DNA from: CAZXWK01 sp964644675
GTDB taxonomy: Bacteria; Actinomycetota; Coriobacteriia; Anaerosomatales; JAAXUF01
NCBI GenBank assembly: GCA_964644675.1
Contig: CAZXWK010000022.1
Coordinates: 1-35,773 of the forward strand
Direction: 5' to 3'
Length of the DNA: 35,773 bases
Below are positions 1 through 8,408 of the stretch, in pieces. Numbering within the stretch: position 1 is the stretch's first letter; every line of letters starts with the position of its first letter. The translations under genes and the position numbers were made by a program. The notes beneath the pieces were generated by a model that was not told the origin of the DNA, did no database searches, and saw nothing but the letters and a program-made list of their open reading frames with translations.

Positions 1-1707
1 GCACCCGCCGAACAGGAAGCCCTCGATGCTGGTGATCCCCGCCGGCAGTGAAACCTGGGTGAGACCGCCGCAGCCGCGGAAGGCGCCCCAGCCGATGGTC
101 GTCATGGTCTCGGGCAGCGTGATCTCGGAGAGCGAGCCGCAGTCCGCGAAGGTGTCGCTGCCGATCTCGGTCACGCTGGAGGGGATCCCGATCGACGTGA
201 GCGCACCGCAGCTCGCGAACGCGTAGCTGCCGATGCGTGTGGCTCCCTGCGGAACGACGATCGTGGTGAGCGAGCCGCAGTTGGTGAAGGTCCAATCGCT
301 GACCTGCGTCAGGCTTGCCGGCAGTGTGATCTTCGAAAGCGCGCCGCACCCGTAGAACGCGCCACCGCCGATGCTCGTGACGCTGTCCGGGAGCGAGATC
401 GAGGTCATGGAACCGCAGTTCCTGAACGCCGACGACCCGACGGTGGTGACCCCGTCGGGGATCGAGAGCGACGTGATGGACGCGCGCTGGGAGAACGCGT
501 CGTCTCCGATCGCTCGCACCGGCAGCCCACCCAGCGTCGAGGGGACGACCACGTCGCCGCCAGGTCCGCTGTAGCCCGTGATCGTCACACTCACACCGTC
601 GTCAGTCCACGTGTAGTCCGGCCGGAATGTTGCCGCGACGGAGTGGTCTGCGATCACGTGCTCGAACGTCACGGATGACGACGCCCCCACCGAGACGCCG
701 TCCACGACGACCTCCTGGATGCCGAACATGGCGTCTGCGGCGATCGAGAACGTGACGTCGTCGCCGTACGGAACGCTCTGCGGTTCGCTCGGCGAGATCG
801 AACCGCCGGCGCCGGCGCTCGGGGTGATCGTGAAGGTGGGGCGTGGCGCGTACGCGGTCGGATACCCGAGCCATGGGCCCGGGGGCGCAACGAAGCCGTT
901 CGCCCCCTCCAGGTAGAAGACGGTGAGACCAGGGGCCGTGCCCATGAAGACGGAGTCGCCCATGAGCGGTGCGTCGCCGTAGAAGGTGACCGACGCCAGC
1001 GAGCTGGCGTCGAGGAAGGCGTACTGGGCCACACTCTGCAGTTGCTCGGGCAACGTGATCTGGGTCAGGGCGGTGCAGTGGTAGAACACGCCATCTGCGA
1101 TGCTCGTGAGTCCGCCGGGCAGTGACACGGTTTGCAGCGACACGCATTCGTTGAACAGGCTCGACGGTAGCGCCGTGACGCCTCGCCCGATGACGACCGT
1201 GTGGAGCGCGTCGCAGTACGAGAACACCGCAACCCCCAGACTCGTCACGCTGTCCGGAATCGTGATCTGCTGCAGCGGGGCGCGCGCGAATGCGACGTCT
1301 CCGATACTGACAAGGCCCTCCGGCAGGACGACCTCGGAGAGGGACGTGTTGGCGAAGGCCCACGGCCCGATCGCGACCAGGCTGCTAGGCAGGGAGACGT
1401 GCGTGAGAGCCGTGCTGTCGAATGCGGACTCACCGATCGTGGTGACGCCTTCCGGGATGGTGACCGTCGAGACGGGGCCGTACCAGAAGGACCACGGCCC
1501 GATCGCGACCACCGGGTACCCTCCGAGCGTCGAGGGGATCACCACGTCCCCGCCCGGGCCGGTGTAGCCGGTGATGGTCGCCACGCCACCATCCACCGAG
1601 TACGTGAAGTCCTCGGCGAACGCGCTCGTTGCAACGAGCAGCACCACCATGAAGACGACGAGACACAGCGCGAGCCGAACGGCTCGCGGACGAGTAGCGG
1701 AACCCAT
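1..1707 (-). CDS. Secreted BspA-type leucine-rich-repeat protein (3' end off the window)
   Basis: The minus-strand frame is open from an ATG at 1707 to the window edge (569 codons, no stop), so the C-terminus is missing. Residues about 10-31 form a signal peptide (LCLVVFMVVLLVATSAFA). Residues 32-250 carry BspA/LRR_5-type repeats of the pattern SLTxVxLPxxLTSIGxxAF. Residues about 291-363 look like a divergent InlB B-repeat (starts FTITPSAGAGGSISP, ends HSVAATF). A second LRR block starts near 370. Both LRR blocks open with the same cap (ATITGYTGPGGDVVIPSTLG and VTITGYSGPGGDVVVPSTLG), suggesting internal duplication. A GGAGGG ribosome site lies 6 nt before the ATG. This family is exported and usually mediates adhesion or binding at the cell surface; the ligand cannot be read from sequence. 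The next gene upstream is another secreted repeat protein in the same orientation. Confidence 0.9.
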   Translation of the reverse strand, partial: MGSATRPRAVRLALCLVVFMVVLLVATSAFAEDFTYSVDGGVATITGYTGPGGDVVIPSTLGGYPVVAIGPWSFWYGPVSTVTIPEGVTTIGESAFDSTALTHVSLPSSLVAIGPWAFANTSLSEVVLPEGLVSIGDVAFARAPLQQITIPDSVTSLGVAVFSYCDALHTVVIGRGVTALPSSLFNECVSLQTVSLPGGLTSIADGVFYHCTALTQITLPEQLQSVAQYAFLDASSLASVTFYGDAPLMGDSVFMGTAPGLTVFYLEGANGFVAPPGPWLGYPTAYAPRPTFTITPSAGAGGSISPSEPQSVPYGDDVTFSIAADAMFGIQEVVVDGVSVGASSSVTFEHVIADHSVAATFRPDYTWTDDGVSVTITGYSGPGGDVVVPSTLGGLPVRAIGDDAFSQRASITSLSIPDGVTTVGSSAFRNCGSMTSISLPDSVTSIGGGAFYGCGALSKITLPASLTQVSDWTFTNCGSLTTIVVPQGATRIGSYAFASCGALTSIGIPSSVTEIGSDTFADCGSLSEITLPETMTTIGWGAFRGCGGLTQVSLPAGITSIEGFLFGGC

Positions 1708-1831
1708 CCCGATCCCTCCAGACCTGTCCCCGACCGCTTCCTTGCGTGCAGGCGCGGTCCCCCTCTGAGGGCGGCCGGATCGGGATGTTCGTCAGGGCAT
1801 GGTCGTAGGCAGCGCCCGACAGGGGTCGCCA

Positions 1832-1851
1832 CCCGCCTCTATACCCATCGG
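1832..1851 (-). promoter_or_regulatory. 20-bp element shared with the NHL gene upstream region
   Basis: On the coding strand this reads CCGATGGGTATAGAGGCGGG. It matches 17 of 20 bases of the element at 5163-5182. It lies about 125 nt before the LRR start codon. A short dyad (CCATCGG / CCGATGG) overlaps its left end. The function is unknown; an operator or a conserved leader element are the simplest readings. Confidence 0.45.
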
Positions 1852-1904
1852 TTACCAGTGGGAATCGCCGATGGTTCTAGCTGCGGCTTCCCTGCCGCGC
1901 CGTG

Positions 1905-2004
1905 NNNNNNNNNNNNNNNNNNNNNNNNNNNNNNNNNNNNNNNNNNNNNNNNNNNNNNNNNNNNNNNNNNNNNNNNNNNNNNNNNNNNNNNNNNNNNNNN
2001 NNNN
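1905..2004. other. Assembly gap (100 Ns)
   Basis: Exactly 100 N characters, the usual placeholder for a gap of unknown size. It falls in the third copy of a tandem 402-bp repeat of the NHL gene, so repeat collapse is the likely cause. The end of that gene and part of the upstream region of the LRR gene are hidden here. An apparent reading frame through the Ns to 1839 is meaningless. Confidence 0.97.
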
Positions 2005-2837
2005 CGGATGCGGACATCGGTCTGCTCGACCCGGGTGCGCGGACTCGTCGCCTGAGTGAGGACGCCGGTGACTTCGACCGCGTCGACCCGGATCACGGTT
2101 CCGCTCGCCGCGACGTTCTTCTGTCCCGTCCACTCGATGCGAACGGTGTGCGGACCGTCGGTCAGATTCGCGATCTCGAATGCCGCCTGCTGATACGCCG
2201 CCGGCGTGGCATACAGGTCGACGGTCGTCTCGGTGCTGCCGTCGAGGATGACCCGCGCCTTGCCGTACATGGGCGCCTTGGTCGAGATCCACGTGAACCC
2301 GGTGCCCTCGAAGGCGATGTTCAGCGCGCCGCCCGACGAGTTGGTCCAGGCATCGGTCTCGGCGGACAGCGCGGTCGACGTGGTCGTGTTCCACGCGCCC
2401 TCGCGAAGGAGCCGGGTGTCGGTCTGCTCGAAACGGAGACGCGGCCGGCCGGCCTGAACAAGATTGCCCATCACCTCGACGCCGTCCAGGCGGATCGTGG
2501 TGCCCGTCGCGGCCGGGTTCTTCTCCCCCGTCCACTCGATGCGCACCGTGTGCGCTCCCGGCTCGAGGTCCGCGCGCGAGAACGCCGCCTGCTGGTAGGC
2601 GGTCTTGGCAGCGTACAGGTCGACGGTCGTCTCGGTGCTGCCGTCGAGGATGACCCGCGCCTTGCCGTACATGGGCGCCTTGGTCGAGATCCACGTGAAC
2701 TCGGAACCGGTGAACGCGATGTTCACCGCGCCGCCCGGGGTGTTCGTCCAGATGTCGCTCCCGCCGGATAGCGGCGGCGAGGTCGTCGACTTCCAGACGC
2801 CCTCTCGGTAGAGCCGCGGGTCGGTCTGCTCGACGCG
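2005..2837 (-). repeat. Tandem 402-bp coding repeat (two full copies plus a fragment)
   Basis: Units occupy 2436-2837, 2034-2435 and 2005-2033 (truncated by Ns). Positions 2212-2298 and 2614-2700 are identical over 87 bp at an offset of exactly 402 bp (134 codons). The rest of each unit is clearly diverged. Perfect nucleotide identity inside otherwise diverged units points to local gene conversion or recent duplication. Confidence 0.9.
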
Positions 2838-5081
2838 CGGGGGACGGACCGAGAAGCCCACCCCGACGGGGACCTCGGCGTTTCCGGCCACGTCCACCGA
2901 GTAGTACTCGAGCGTGTGGGAACCCGGTTCCGACGTCGTGGCGAGGGTGCCGGTCTGCCACGCACCCGTGTCGATGCGCCAGTAGGTCGTCGCGACGCCA
3001 GACATCGCATCGGAGGCCGTGAGCGGGATCGTCGCCGAAGAGTCGTACGACTTCTCGACCGAGCAGGCGGTCTGCGGCGCGGTCATGTCGACCAGAATGG
3101 ACGCGAACTTGATGTGCTCGGTGTTGCCAGCCTCGTCCGTCGACCGGTACTCGATCAAATACGCGCCTTCGGCGGCGATGGTGACCGTGCCCTCGTATTC
3201 CCGCAGCTCATCGTAGTGGTCCAGCCGATACTCCGTGCGGGCCACTCCCGACCCGTCGCCGTCGGTGGCGTCGATGGTGAAGGTGACGGGCCGGCTGGAC
3301 CATTCGTCCAGACTCGAACAGCGCAGGGTGCTTGTCGGGGCGGCCGCGTCGCGAGGGGCCACCCCGAGGACCTGGATGCGTCCGTTGCCGCTGTCGGCAA
3401 CCAGCAGTTCGCCACGAGGAGACAGGGCAAGCCCCATCGGGGTGTCGAACTGCTCGCCACCACTTCCCATGCTTCCGAGCGTGCGCAAGACGACCCCGCC
3501 TGAGGAGCACTCCTTCACGCAACCAGAATTGGCCTCGGACAAAAAGACCTGCCCGGTCGGGCTCACTGCGAGGCCGGAGGGTTGCAGCGAGGAGAACACG
3601 TCGATCGGCTCGCCCGTAGCGGTGTAGTGCTGCAAGCCGAAGTACCCTTGCGACGCGCTCGCCCACACCGATCCATCAGCCACGACTGTGATGCCGGAAA
3701 GGAAGCCGACCGACCCCGGCCAGTCGTTGATGGTGTTCCAGCCGCCGAGGTACTCCCCTTCTGCGGTGAACCGCTGAATCCGGCCGTTCCCCGAATCAGC
3801 GACGTACACGGTCCTGTCCGGAGCGACCGCGATCGCCAAGGCCAGGTAGAACTGGCCTGGGGCGCTGCCCGTCGTACCCCAGCCGCCCAGGTACTCGCCG
3901 GTCGGGGAGAACCTCTGGACCCGGCTGCCGGCCTTCTCGGATACGTAGACCGATCCATCGGGGCCCACCGCGACCCCGTGAGGCTCGTTGAACTGGCCGG
4001 GGAGCGTGCCGTACTCGCCCCAACCGCCAAGATGAGTGCCGGTGGCAGAGTAGTGCTGAACGCGGTGGTTCCCCGTGTCCGCGACGTAGACCGTGCCGTC
4101 GGGGGCGCATGCCGCGCCCGCTGGTAAGCGGAGTCCCGTAGTCGAGCCTGGACCGAAGTCAGAGATGTGCTGGCCGGCGGCGCCGAACTGATGCACGCGG
4201 TACGCGCCGGACTCGGCCACGTAGACGGAACCATCCGGGGCCGCCGCGACCGCCACGGGCGCGCACATCTGCGAGGAGCCGAATCCGTACCCGCCGTACG
4301 AGCGGAGCAGCTCGCCCTGCTGGCTCCAGACCTGAACCCGATGACCCAGCGGATCGGCGACGTGGACCGTGCCGTCGCCGGCAAGAGCGAGGTCCGAGAT
4401 CTGCCAGCTGTATCCCGCGCTCACATCACGGAACGACGGGCCCAGGTACTCGCCCGAGGCTCCCATGTGGACGACGCCCCATATCTTCTTTGCCGCGATC
4501 CAGATCGAGCCGTCGGCGGCGACCTCGAGCCCCTCCGGACCGGGGTAGCCGGCCCAACTCGCCATGCTCAACACCGCGAGACTGTTCCCGTCAGCATCGA
4601 ACACCTGGATCCGTTCGTTTCCCGTGTCCGAGACGTACACGAGTCCGTTGGTCGTGACGTCGATACCGTCGGGAAGGGAGAGCTGCCCTGCAGCGGTACC
4701 GGGACCGCCCCACGAATCGAGCAGGTGGCCGTCGGCGGCGAACCGCTGGATCCGGTTGTTGCCGGTGTCGCACACGTAGACGGAGCCGTCAGGGGCAACG
4801 TCCAGCGCTCCGGGCGACGCCAACTGTCCGAGGCTGGTTCCGGGGGAACCGGCCACAGCCAGTCGTTCACCCGCCGCGGACAGGTGAACCAGCACGCCTG
4901 TCGGATCCGACACCCACAGGGAGCCATCGGGCGCGAGCGCCACGTCGGAGACGCGAGTGAACGTCGCTCCGGGCCAACGGGAGACGAACACCGTGCTCGT
5001 GGTCTCCGCGAAGGCAGGCCCCACCGAGAGAAGAAGTGCCGTGACGATGAGCAGCACAAGGGCACCCAGACGAGTCCTCAC
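2005..5081 (-). CDS. Secreted NHL-repeat protein with OmpL47-like and tandem C-terminal modules (3' end in gap)
   Basis: It starts with GTG at 5081, preceded by a GGGGGT ribosome site; 1025 codons are visible before the gap. Residues 1-26 are a signal peptide (ends VGPAFAETTS). Residues about 30-600 hold a long series of NHL beta-propeller repeats with the signature PDGSVYVxDTGNNRIQRF. Residues about 600-745 contain two Ig-like OmpL47-type domains (SGVARTEYRLD, EYRSTDEAGN). From residue 749, 134-residue modules beginning RxEQTD follow: copy 1 at 749-882, copy 2 at 883-1016, and copy 3 starting at 1017 and lost in the gap. The module core (WISTKAPMYGKARVILDG) resembles jelly-roll carbohydrate-binding modules, but this is only a resemblance. 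The likely role is extracellular binding or scaffolding; no catalytic domain is visible. Confidence 0.9.
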
Positions 5082-5116
5082 GCGAAACCCCCAGTGATCA
5101 TGGACGACGACACCGC

Positions 5117-5145
5117 AGAGTATCCTGAGCCGCGACGCACGCCAA
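5117..5145 (-). promoter_or_regulatory. Predicted sigma-70-type promoter of the NHL gene
   Basis: On the coding strand, TTGGCG (5145-5140), a 17-nt spacer and TACTCT (5122-5117). Transcription would start near 5110, giving a leader of about 30 nt before the GTG at 5081. The shared 20-bp element ends 17 nt upstream of this -35, an activator-like position. Confidence 0.55.
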
Positions 5146-5162
5146 ACCAGGCCCCGTACGGG

Positions 5163-5182
5163 CCCGCCTCTAGCCCTATCGG
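5163..5182 (-). promoter_or_regulatory. 20-bp element shared with the LRR gene upstream region
   Basis: The coding strand reads CCGATAGGGCTAGAGGCGGG; with the copy at 1832-1851 the consensus is CCGATRGGKMTAGAGGCGGG. It lies in the 177-bp interval between the NHL gene and the DUF2750-like gene, just upstream of the predicted NHL promoter. Confidence 0.45.
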
Positions 5183-5258
5183 ATGCGGCAGATTCTGGCT
5201 TGAGCGCCCAACGCGACTATCCGCCGTGCGGCCTCGCCACCGTGCCGAGCGGTCGCCC

Positions 5259-6068
5259 CTAGTTCGCCGTCGCCTTCAGCGCTTCCTCGACCAGATCGAG
5301 CGCAAGCCGCGCCGGTGCGACGCGTCCGTACTCGTCCTCGTTCGAGACCATCGCCACGTCCCAGCCGCCCGAGAACGCGAGCAGCAGCCAGCGGCTCGCG
5401 ATGTCCTCGGCGGTCACCCACTGCGCCTCCATCTCGGGCGCGTCCTCGAGCCGCTCGGCGAAGGCCTCGGCGAGCTCCTTCGAGTCGAACAGCGCGAGCG
5501 CCGGCACCTCGCCGAACTTCGCGCCCGCGACCGACGTGCGGTCCTTCGCGAGCAGCACCCACAGCCGAGGGGTGTCCGGGTCGAAGTCCTCGGGCTGATC
5601 GGCGCCGGTGGTTGTCAGGCCGACGTCCGGCGTGTCGAGCAGCGTCGCGCCGTCGGGCTTCTCGGCCGAGGTCTCGCGCGCGATCTCGGCGGTGATGTCG
5701 CGGCGCTGCTCGGCGAAGAACGCGATGTCGTTCGCGAACATCTCGGCGGGCACAGCGACGTCGCCCGGGCCGGGGAACGGGAGCACGCTGACGCCGCTCT
5801 CGATGAGCGAAGGCAGCGCGTTCTCGAGGAGCTCGCGCGCGCCCACCGCCGTCGGCGTGGCCCCCTCGGCCACCTCCGGCGGCACGAGCTCGGAGTGCGG
5901 CCAGACGGGCAGCGCCTCGGTGCCATCCTCACTCTGCAGGATCGCGATGTCGTCGCCGGAGGCGAGGACCCACGCGGAACCGGTGCGGGCGATCTCGCAG
6001 ACCGTGAACACGTAGCGGAGCCACGGCATCGCGTAGTCGGTCACTCGCTGAAGCAGCGCCTCGTCCAT
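5259..6068 (-). CDS. DUF2750-like protein with a duplicated domain
   Basis: 269 residues from the ATG at 6068, chosen because AGAGGA precedes it and it marks the start of conserved-looking sequence; an open frame extends further upstream but would overlap the divergent gene. The N-terminal part (WVLASGDDIAIL, then ALPVWPHSELV) resembles DUF2750, a small family of unknown function. The C-terminal third repeats the layout: PALALFDSKELAEAF, a WVTAEDI segment and a terminal SGGWDVAMVSNEDEYGR. There is no signal peptide or membrane segment, so it is probably cytoplasmic. It is acidic overall. It stands alone and is divergent from the phosphorylase gene. Family assignment rests on motif memory and is moderate. 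Confidence 0.7.
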   Translation of the reverse strand: MDEALLQRVTDYAMPWLRYVFTVCEIARTGSAWVLASGDDIAILQSEDGTEALPVWPHSELVPPEVAEGATPTAVGARELLENALPSLIESGVSVLPFPGPGDVAVPAEMFANDIAFFAEQRRDITAEIARETSAEKPDGATLLDTPDVGLTTTGADQPEDFDPDTPRLWVLLAKDRTSVAGAKFGEVPALALFDSKELAEAFAERLEDAPEMEAQWVTAEDIASRWLLLAFSGGWDVAMVSNEDEYGRVAPARLALDLVEEALKATAN

Positions 6069-6089
6069 GTGTGTCCTCTTCTCGACGAT

Positions 6090-6110
6090 CGCCGAGCGCG
6101 GTGCTCGGCG
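6090..6110. repeat. Inverted repeat in the divergent intergenic region
   Basis: A perfect 8-bp stem (CGCCGAGC / GCTCGGCG) with a 5-nt loop, 22 nt before the DUF2750-like start codon. It would fold in that gene's 5' leader, or could be a protein-binding dyad between the two divergent genes. Confidence 0.4.
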
Positions 6111-6186
6111 CATCTTTGCCGGTATCCGGCCGCGGCATCCCGCACCGGTGGCGTTTCGGGTTACCTTTATGGTGAAGGAGGTTGGC

Positions 6187-7038
6187 ATGCCTGACCAGTC
6201 GATACCGCGCGCGCAGTTCGGAGTCATCGGAGGAAGCGGCTCACTCAGCTTCGACTTCCCCGGCGCGCTCAACGATCCGCGCGTGACCCTGCTCGCCACC
6301 GACCTGGTGTTCGAGACGCCGTTCGGCGCGAGTCCCGCGTTCACCCACTTCGCCGTCGAAGGCCCCCTCGGCCGCCGAGAAGCCCTCGCCGTCAAGATGC
6401 ACGGCTGGCGCCGGGGCGTGAAGCGCGGGGACGCCTCGCTGCAGGTCTTCTGGGTGTTCTCGGAGGCGGGCGTGAGCAAGGTCGTCGCCGACGGTGGTGT
6501 CGGCTCGCTCAACCACCTGCTCGACCCGCGCGACGTCGTCGTGCCCAACGACTTCATCGACCTGACGACCAAGCAAGACATCTACGTGCGCGGCGACCAC
6601 CTCCTGATCATGCGCCGCCCGATCTGTCCCGATCTCGCCGACCACCTGGTCGGCGGCGCGACCGGCATCTTCCCGCGCGTCTTCGGCCGCGGCACCTACC
6701 TAGTGACCGACGGTCCGCGCTTCGAGTCGGTCGCCGAGGTCGACTACATGAAGCGGCTGGGCGGCGACGTCATCGGCCAGTCGCTCGCGCCCGAGGTCTT
6801 CCTCGCACGCGACATCGGCGCCTGCTTCGCCGGCATCTACATCGTCGTGAACTACGGCGAGGGCGTCGTGCGCGAGTGGGAGCACGCCGAGCTCAAGGCC
6901 GTCTTCTTCGAGGAGTCCGAGACGATCGCGCGCATCGTCCTCGACACCGTCGCGGAGGCCGACCTCGAAGCCGAGTGCGGCTGCGCCGAGTACCGCAAGC
7001 CCAGCCTGCTCTCGATTCCTGACGTCCGGGAGCCCTAG
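6187..7038 (+). CDS. MTAP-family purine nucleoside phosphorylase
   Basis: 283 residues, the usual MTAP/PNP length. The start ATG follows AAGGAGG at ideal spacing. Visible family features: phosphate loop FGVIGGSGSLSF near the N-terminus, a central ADGGVGSL...VVPNDFIDLT segment, and GTYLVTDGPRFESVAEVDYM followed by GQSLAPEVFLARD. Enzymes of this family split purine nucleosides, typically 5'-methylthioadenosine or inosine-type substrates, with phosphate. Where adenine-specific MTAP has Asp for N7 binding (TDYD region), this protein has VNYGEG; an Asn there is typical of 6-oxopurine-specific members, so an inosine-type substrate is more likely. The methionine of the usual GMxxxPE motif is Gln here. 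The deaminase gene starts 4 nt downstream and should share its transcript. Confidence 0.85.
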   Translation: MPDQSIPRAQFGVIGGSGSLSFDFPGALNDPRVTLLATDLVFETPFGASPAFTHFAVEGPLGRREALAVKMHGWRRGVKRGDASLQVFWVFSEAGVSKVVADGGVGSLNHLLDPRDVVVPNDFIDLTTKQDIYVRGDHLLIMRRPICPDLADHLVGGATGIFPRVFGRGTYLVTDGPRFESVAEVDYMKRLGGDVIGQSLAPEVFLARDIGACFAGIYIVVNYGEGVVREWEHAELKAVFFEESETIARIVLDTVAEADLEAECGCAEYRKPSLLSIPDVREP

Positions 7039-7042
7039 GCCC

Positions 7043-8344
7043 ATGCTGCTCACCGCCGACTGGGTCCTGCCGGTCTCGCGCCGCCCGATCCGCGATGGGG
7101 CCGTCCGCATCGAGGGTAGTCGCATCGCCGAGGTCGGCACGCGTGAGACGCTCTGCGCAGCGCGCGGCGAGGACGTGCGCGAGTTCGGCGGCTGCGTGCT
7201 CATGCCGGGACTCGTGAACGCGCACACCCATCTCGCGCTCACCGCCGCCGGCGGACTCATACCGCCCGCGCCGTTCGAGGAGTGGCTTCCCCAGCTGGTC
7301 AGCGCCACCTCCGACTGGAGCCTGGGTGACTACGCCGCCTCCACCGTCGCGGGCGCGCGCGAGTCGCTGCTCGCCGGCGTGACCGTGGTCGGCGACATCG
7401 CCTACGGACCCGAGTCGGCCGCCGTCTGCGCCGAGCAGGGCCTCGGCGGCGTCTTCTACTGGGAGGTCCTCGGGATCGAAGCCTCCCGACTGGCCTCCGA
7501 GCTCGATCGCATCGAGTTCCCGCTGGCCGACGGCCACCGCTGCGGAGCGCGCATCCGCTGCGGGCTGTCGCCTCACGCGCCCTACACCTCCGGACCTCAG
7601 CTCCTCCAGGCCGTCGCCCACAAGGCGCACGAACTGGGAGTCCCGTTCGCGGTCCACGTGGCCGAGTCCTCGGCCGAGACGCACCTGCTGCGGGACGGGT
7701 CCGGCCCGCTCGCGCCCCTCGCGAACCGTCTCGCCAAGCATTTCGTCCCGCCCGGCATCGGCGCCGTCACCTACCTCGATCGTCTTGGCGTGCTGGGCGG
7801 AGCGACCGCGGTACACCTGGGGCACGCGCTGCCCACCGAGATACCGCGGCTCGCGTCCACCGTGCGTGGCGTGGTCACGTGCCCGCGCTCCAACGCCTAC
7901 CTCCACAACCCCGTGCCCAAGATCGAGCGCTTCCTCCGCCGCGGGGTCTGCGTAGGCGTCGGCACGGACTCGGCCGCCAGCAACAGCGACCTCGACCTGA
8001 TGAGCGAGGTCCGCGCGCTCCACGCCGAGCAGCCCGACCTCCCGGCCCGAGCGCTTGTCGACATGGCGACCCGGAGCGGTGCGACGGCCATCGGCGTCGA
8101 AGACCGCTTCGGAGTACTCGAGCCGGGACTGCAGGCGGACGTCGCCATCTTCGAGCTCGGCGACACGCACGACCCCGAGGCGGCGGTCGTCCGCTCGGCC
8201 GGCCGAGACACCCTGCGCGCGGTCCTCTCGGCAGGGGTCTGGAGAGTACTCGACGGCGGCCTGGTGTCGGGAGACCCAGACCCCAAGGCTGCGCAGCACG
8301 CGGCCGAGACCGCGGCACGCTCGCTTCGGCTCCGCTCGCTCTAG
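7043..8344 (+). CDS. Amidohydrolase-superfamily nucleoside deaminase (MtaD / aminofutalosine deaminase type)
   Basis: 433 residues. A metal-dependent amidohydrolase with H61-T-H63 (VNAHTHLAL), SPHAPYT, the metal His in FAVHVAES, HLGHA and the catalytic Asp in GTDSAASN, all in the order of the cytosine/SAH/MTA deaminase group. These enzymes remove the 6-amino group from adenine-type substrates. Close relatives act on S-adenosylhomocysteine or methylthioadenosine (MtaD) or on 6-amino-6-deoxyfutalosine in menaquinone synthesis (MqnX). The ATG lies 4 nt after the phosphorylase stop, so the two are translationally linked. A deaminase then phosphorylase sequence fits the 6-oxo-type pocket inferred for the partner. 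The exact substrate cannot be decided here. Confidence 0.82.
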   Translation: MLLTADWVLPVSRRPIRDGAVRIEGSRIAEVGTRETLCAARGEDVREFGGCVLMPGLVNAHTHLALTAAGGLIPPAPFEEWLPQLVSATSDWSLGDYAASTVAGARESLLAGVTVVGDIAYGPESAAVCAEQGLGGVFYWEVLGIEASRLASELDRIEFPLADGHRCGARIRCGLSPHAPYTSGPQLLQAVAHKAHELGVPFAVHVAESSAETHLLRDGSGPLAPLANRLAKHFVPPGIGAVTYLDRLGVLGGATAVHLGHALPTEIPRLASTVRGVVTCPRSNAYLHNPVPKIERFLRRGVCVGVGTDSAASNSDLDLMSEVRALHAEQPDLPARALVDMATRSGATAIGVEDRFGVLEPGLQADVAIFELGDTHDPEAAVVRSAGRDTLRAVLSAGVWRVLDGGLVSGDPDPKAAQHAAETAARSLRLRSL

Positions 8345-8358
8345 CCCGGGAACGCGAA

Positions 8359-8384
8359 ACGGGGCGCCCCGAAGGACGCCCCGT
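8359..8384. terminator. Bidirectional terminator hairpin
   Basis: Stem ACGGGGCG / CGCCCCGT with a 10-nt loop, between the converging amidohydrolase and livF genes. There is no U-run on either side, as is common in high-GC genomes. Confidence 0.6.
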
Positions 8385-8408
8385 CGACTGCGATCGAACC
8401 GGACCCGC

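Noticed and set aside
602..1363. Long Arg-rich minus-strand frame inside the LRR gene (and many similar frames elsewhere)
   Set aside because: Arg/Pro/Ala-rich composition typical of GC-rich shadow frames; the real LRR frame is on the same strand in another phase and has clear repeats.
1800..1904. Possible c-di-GMP (GEMM) riboswitch upstream of the LRR gene
   Set aside because: GGTAACCGATGGG recalls its 3' part, but the conserved 5' core and tetraloop-receptor parts are not there.
1839..5081. A single 1080-codon frame reading through the N gap to a stop at 1839
   Set aside because: The gap is of unknown length, so the frame after it is arbitrary; sequence after the gap has no protein-like character and looks like the upstream region of the LRR gene.
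5163..5182. Sigma-28 type promoter reading of the shared element
   Set aside because: CCGAT fits part of the -10, but no TAAA-like -35 stands at the right distance in either copy; kept only as an alternative.
5259..6581. 440-residue version of the DUF2750-like protein
   Set aside because: The extra part lies antisense to the phosphorylase gene and is Arg/Ser/Pro-rich shadow sequence.
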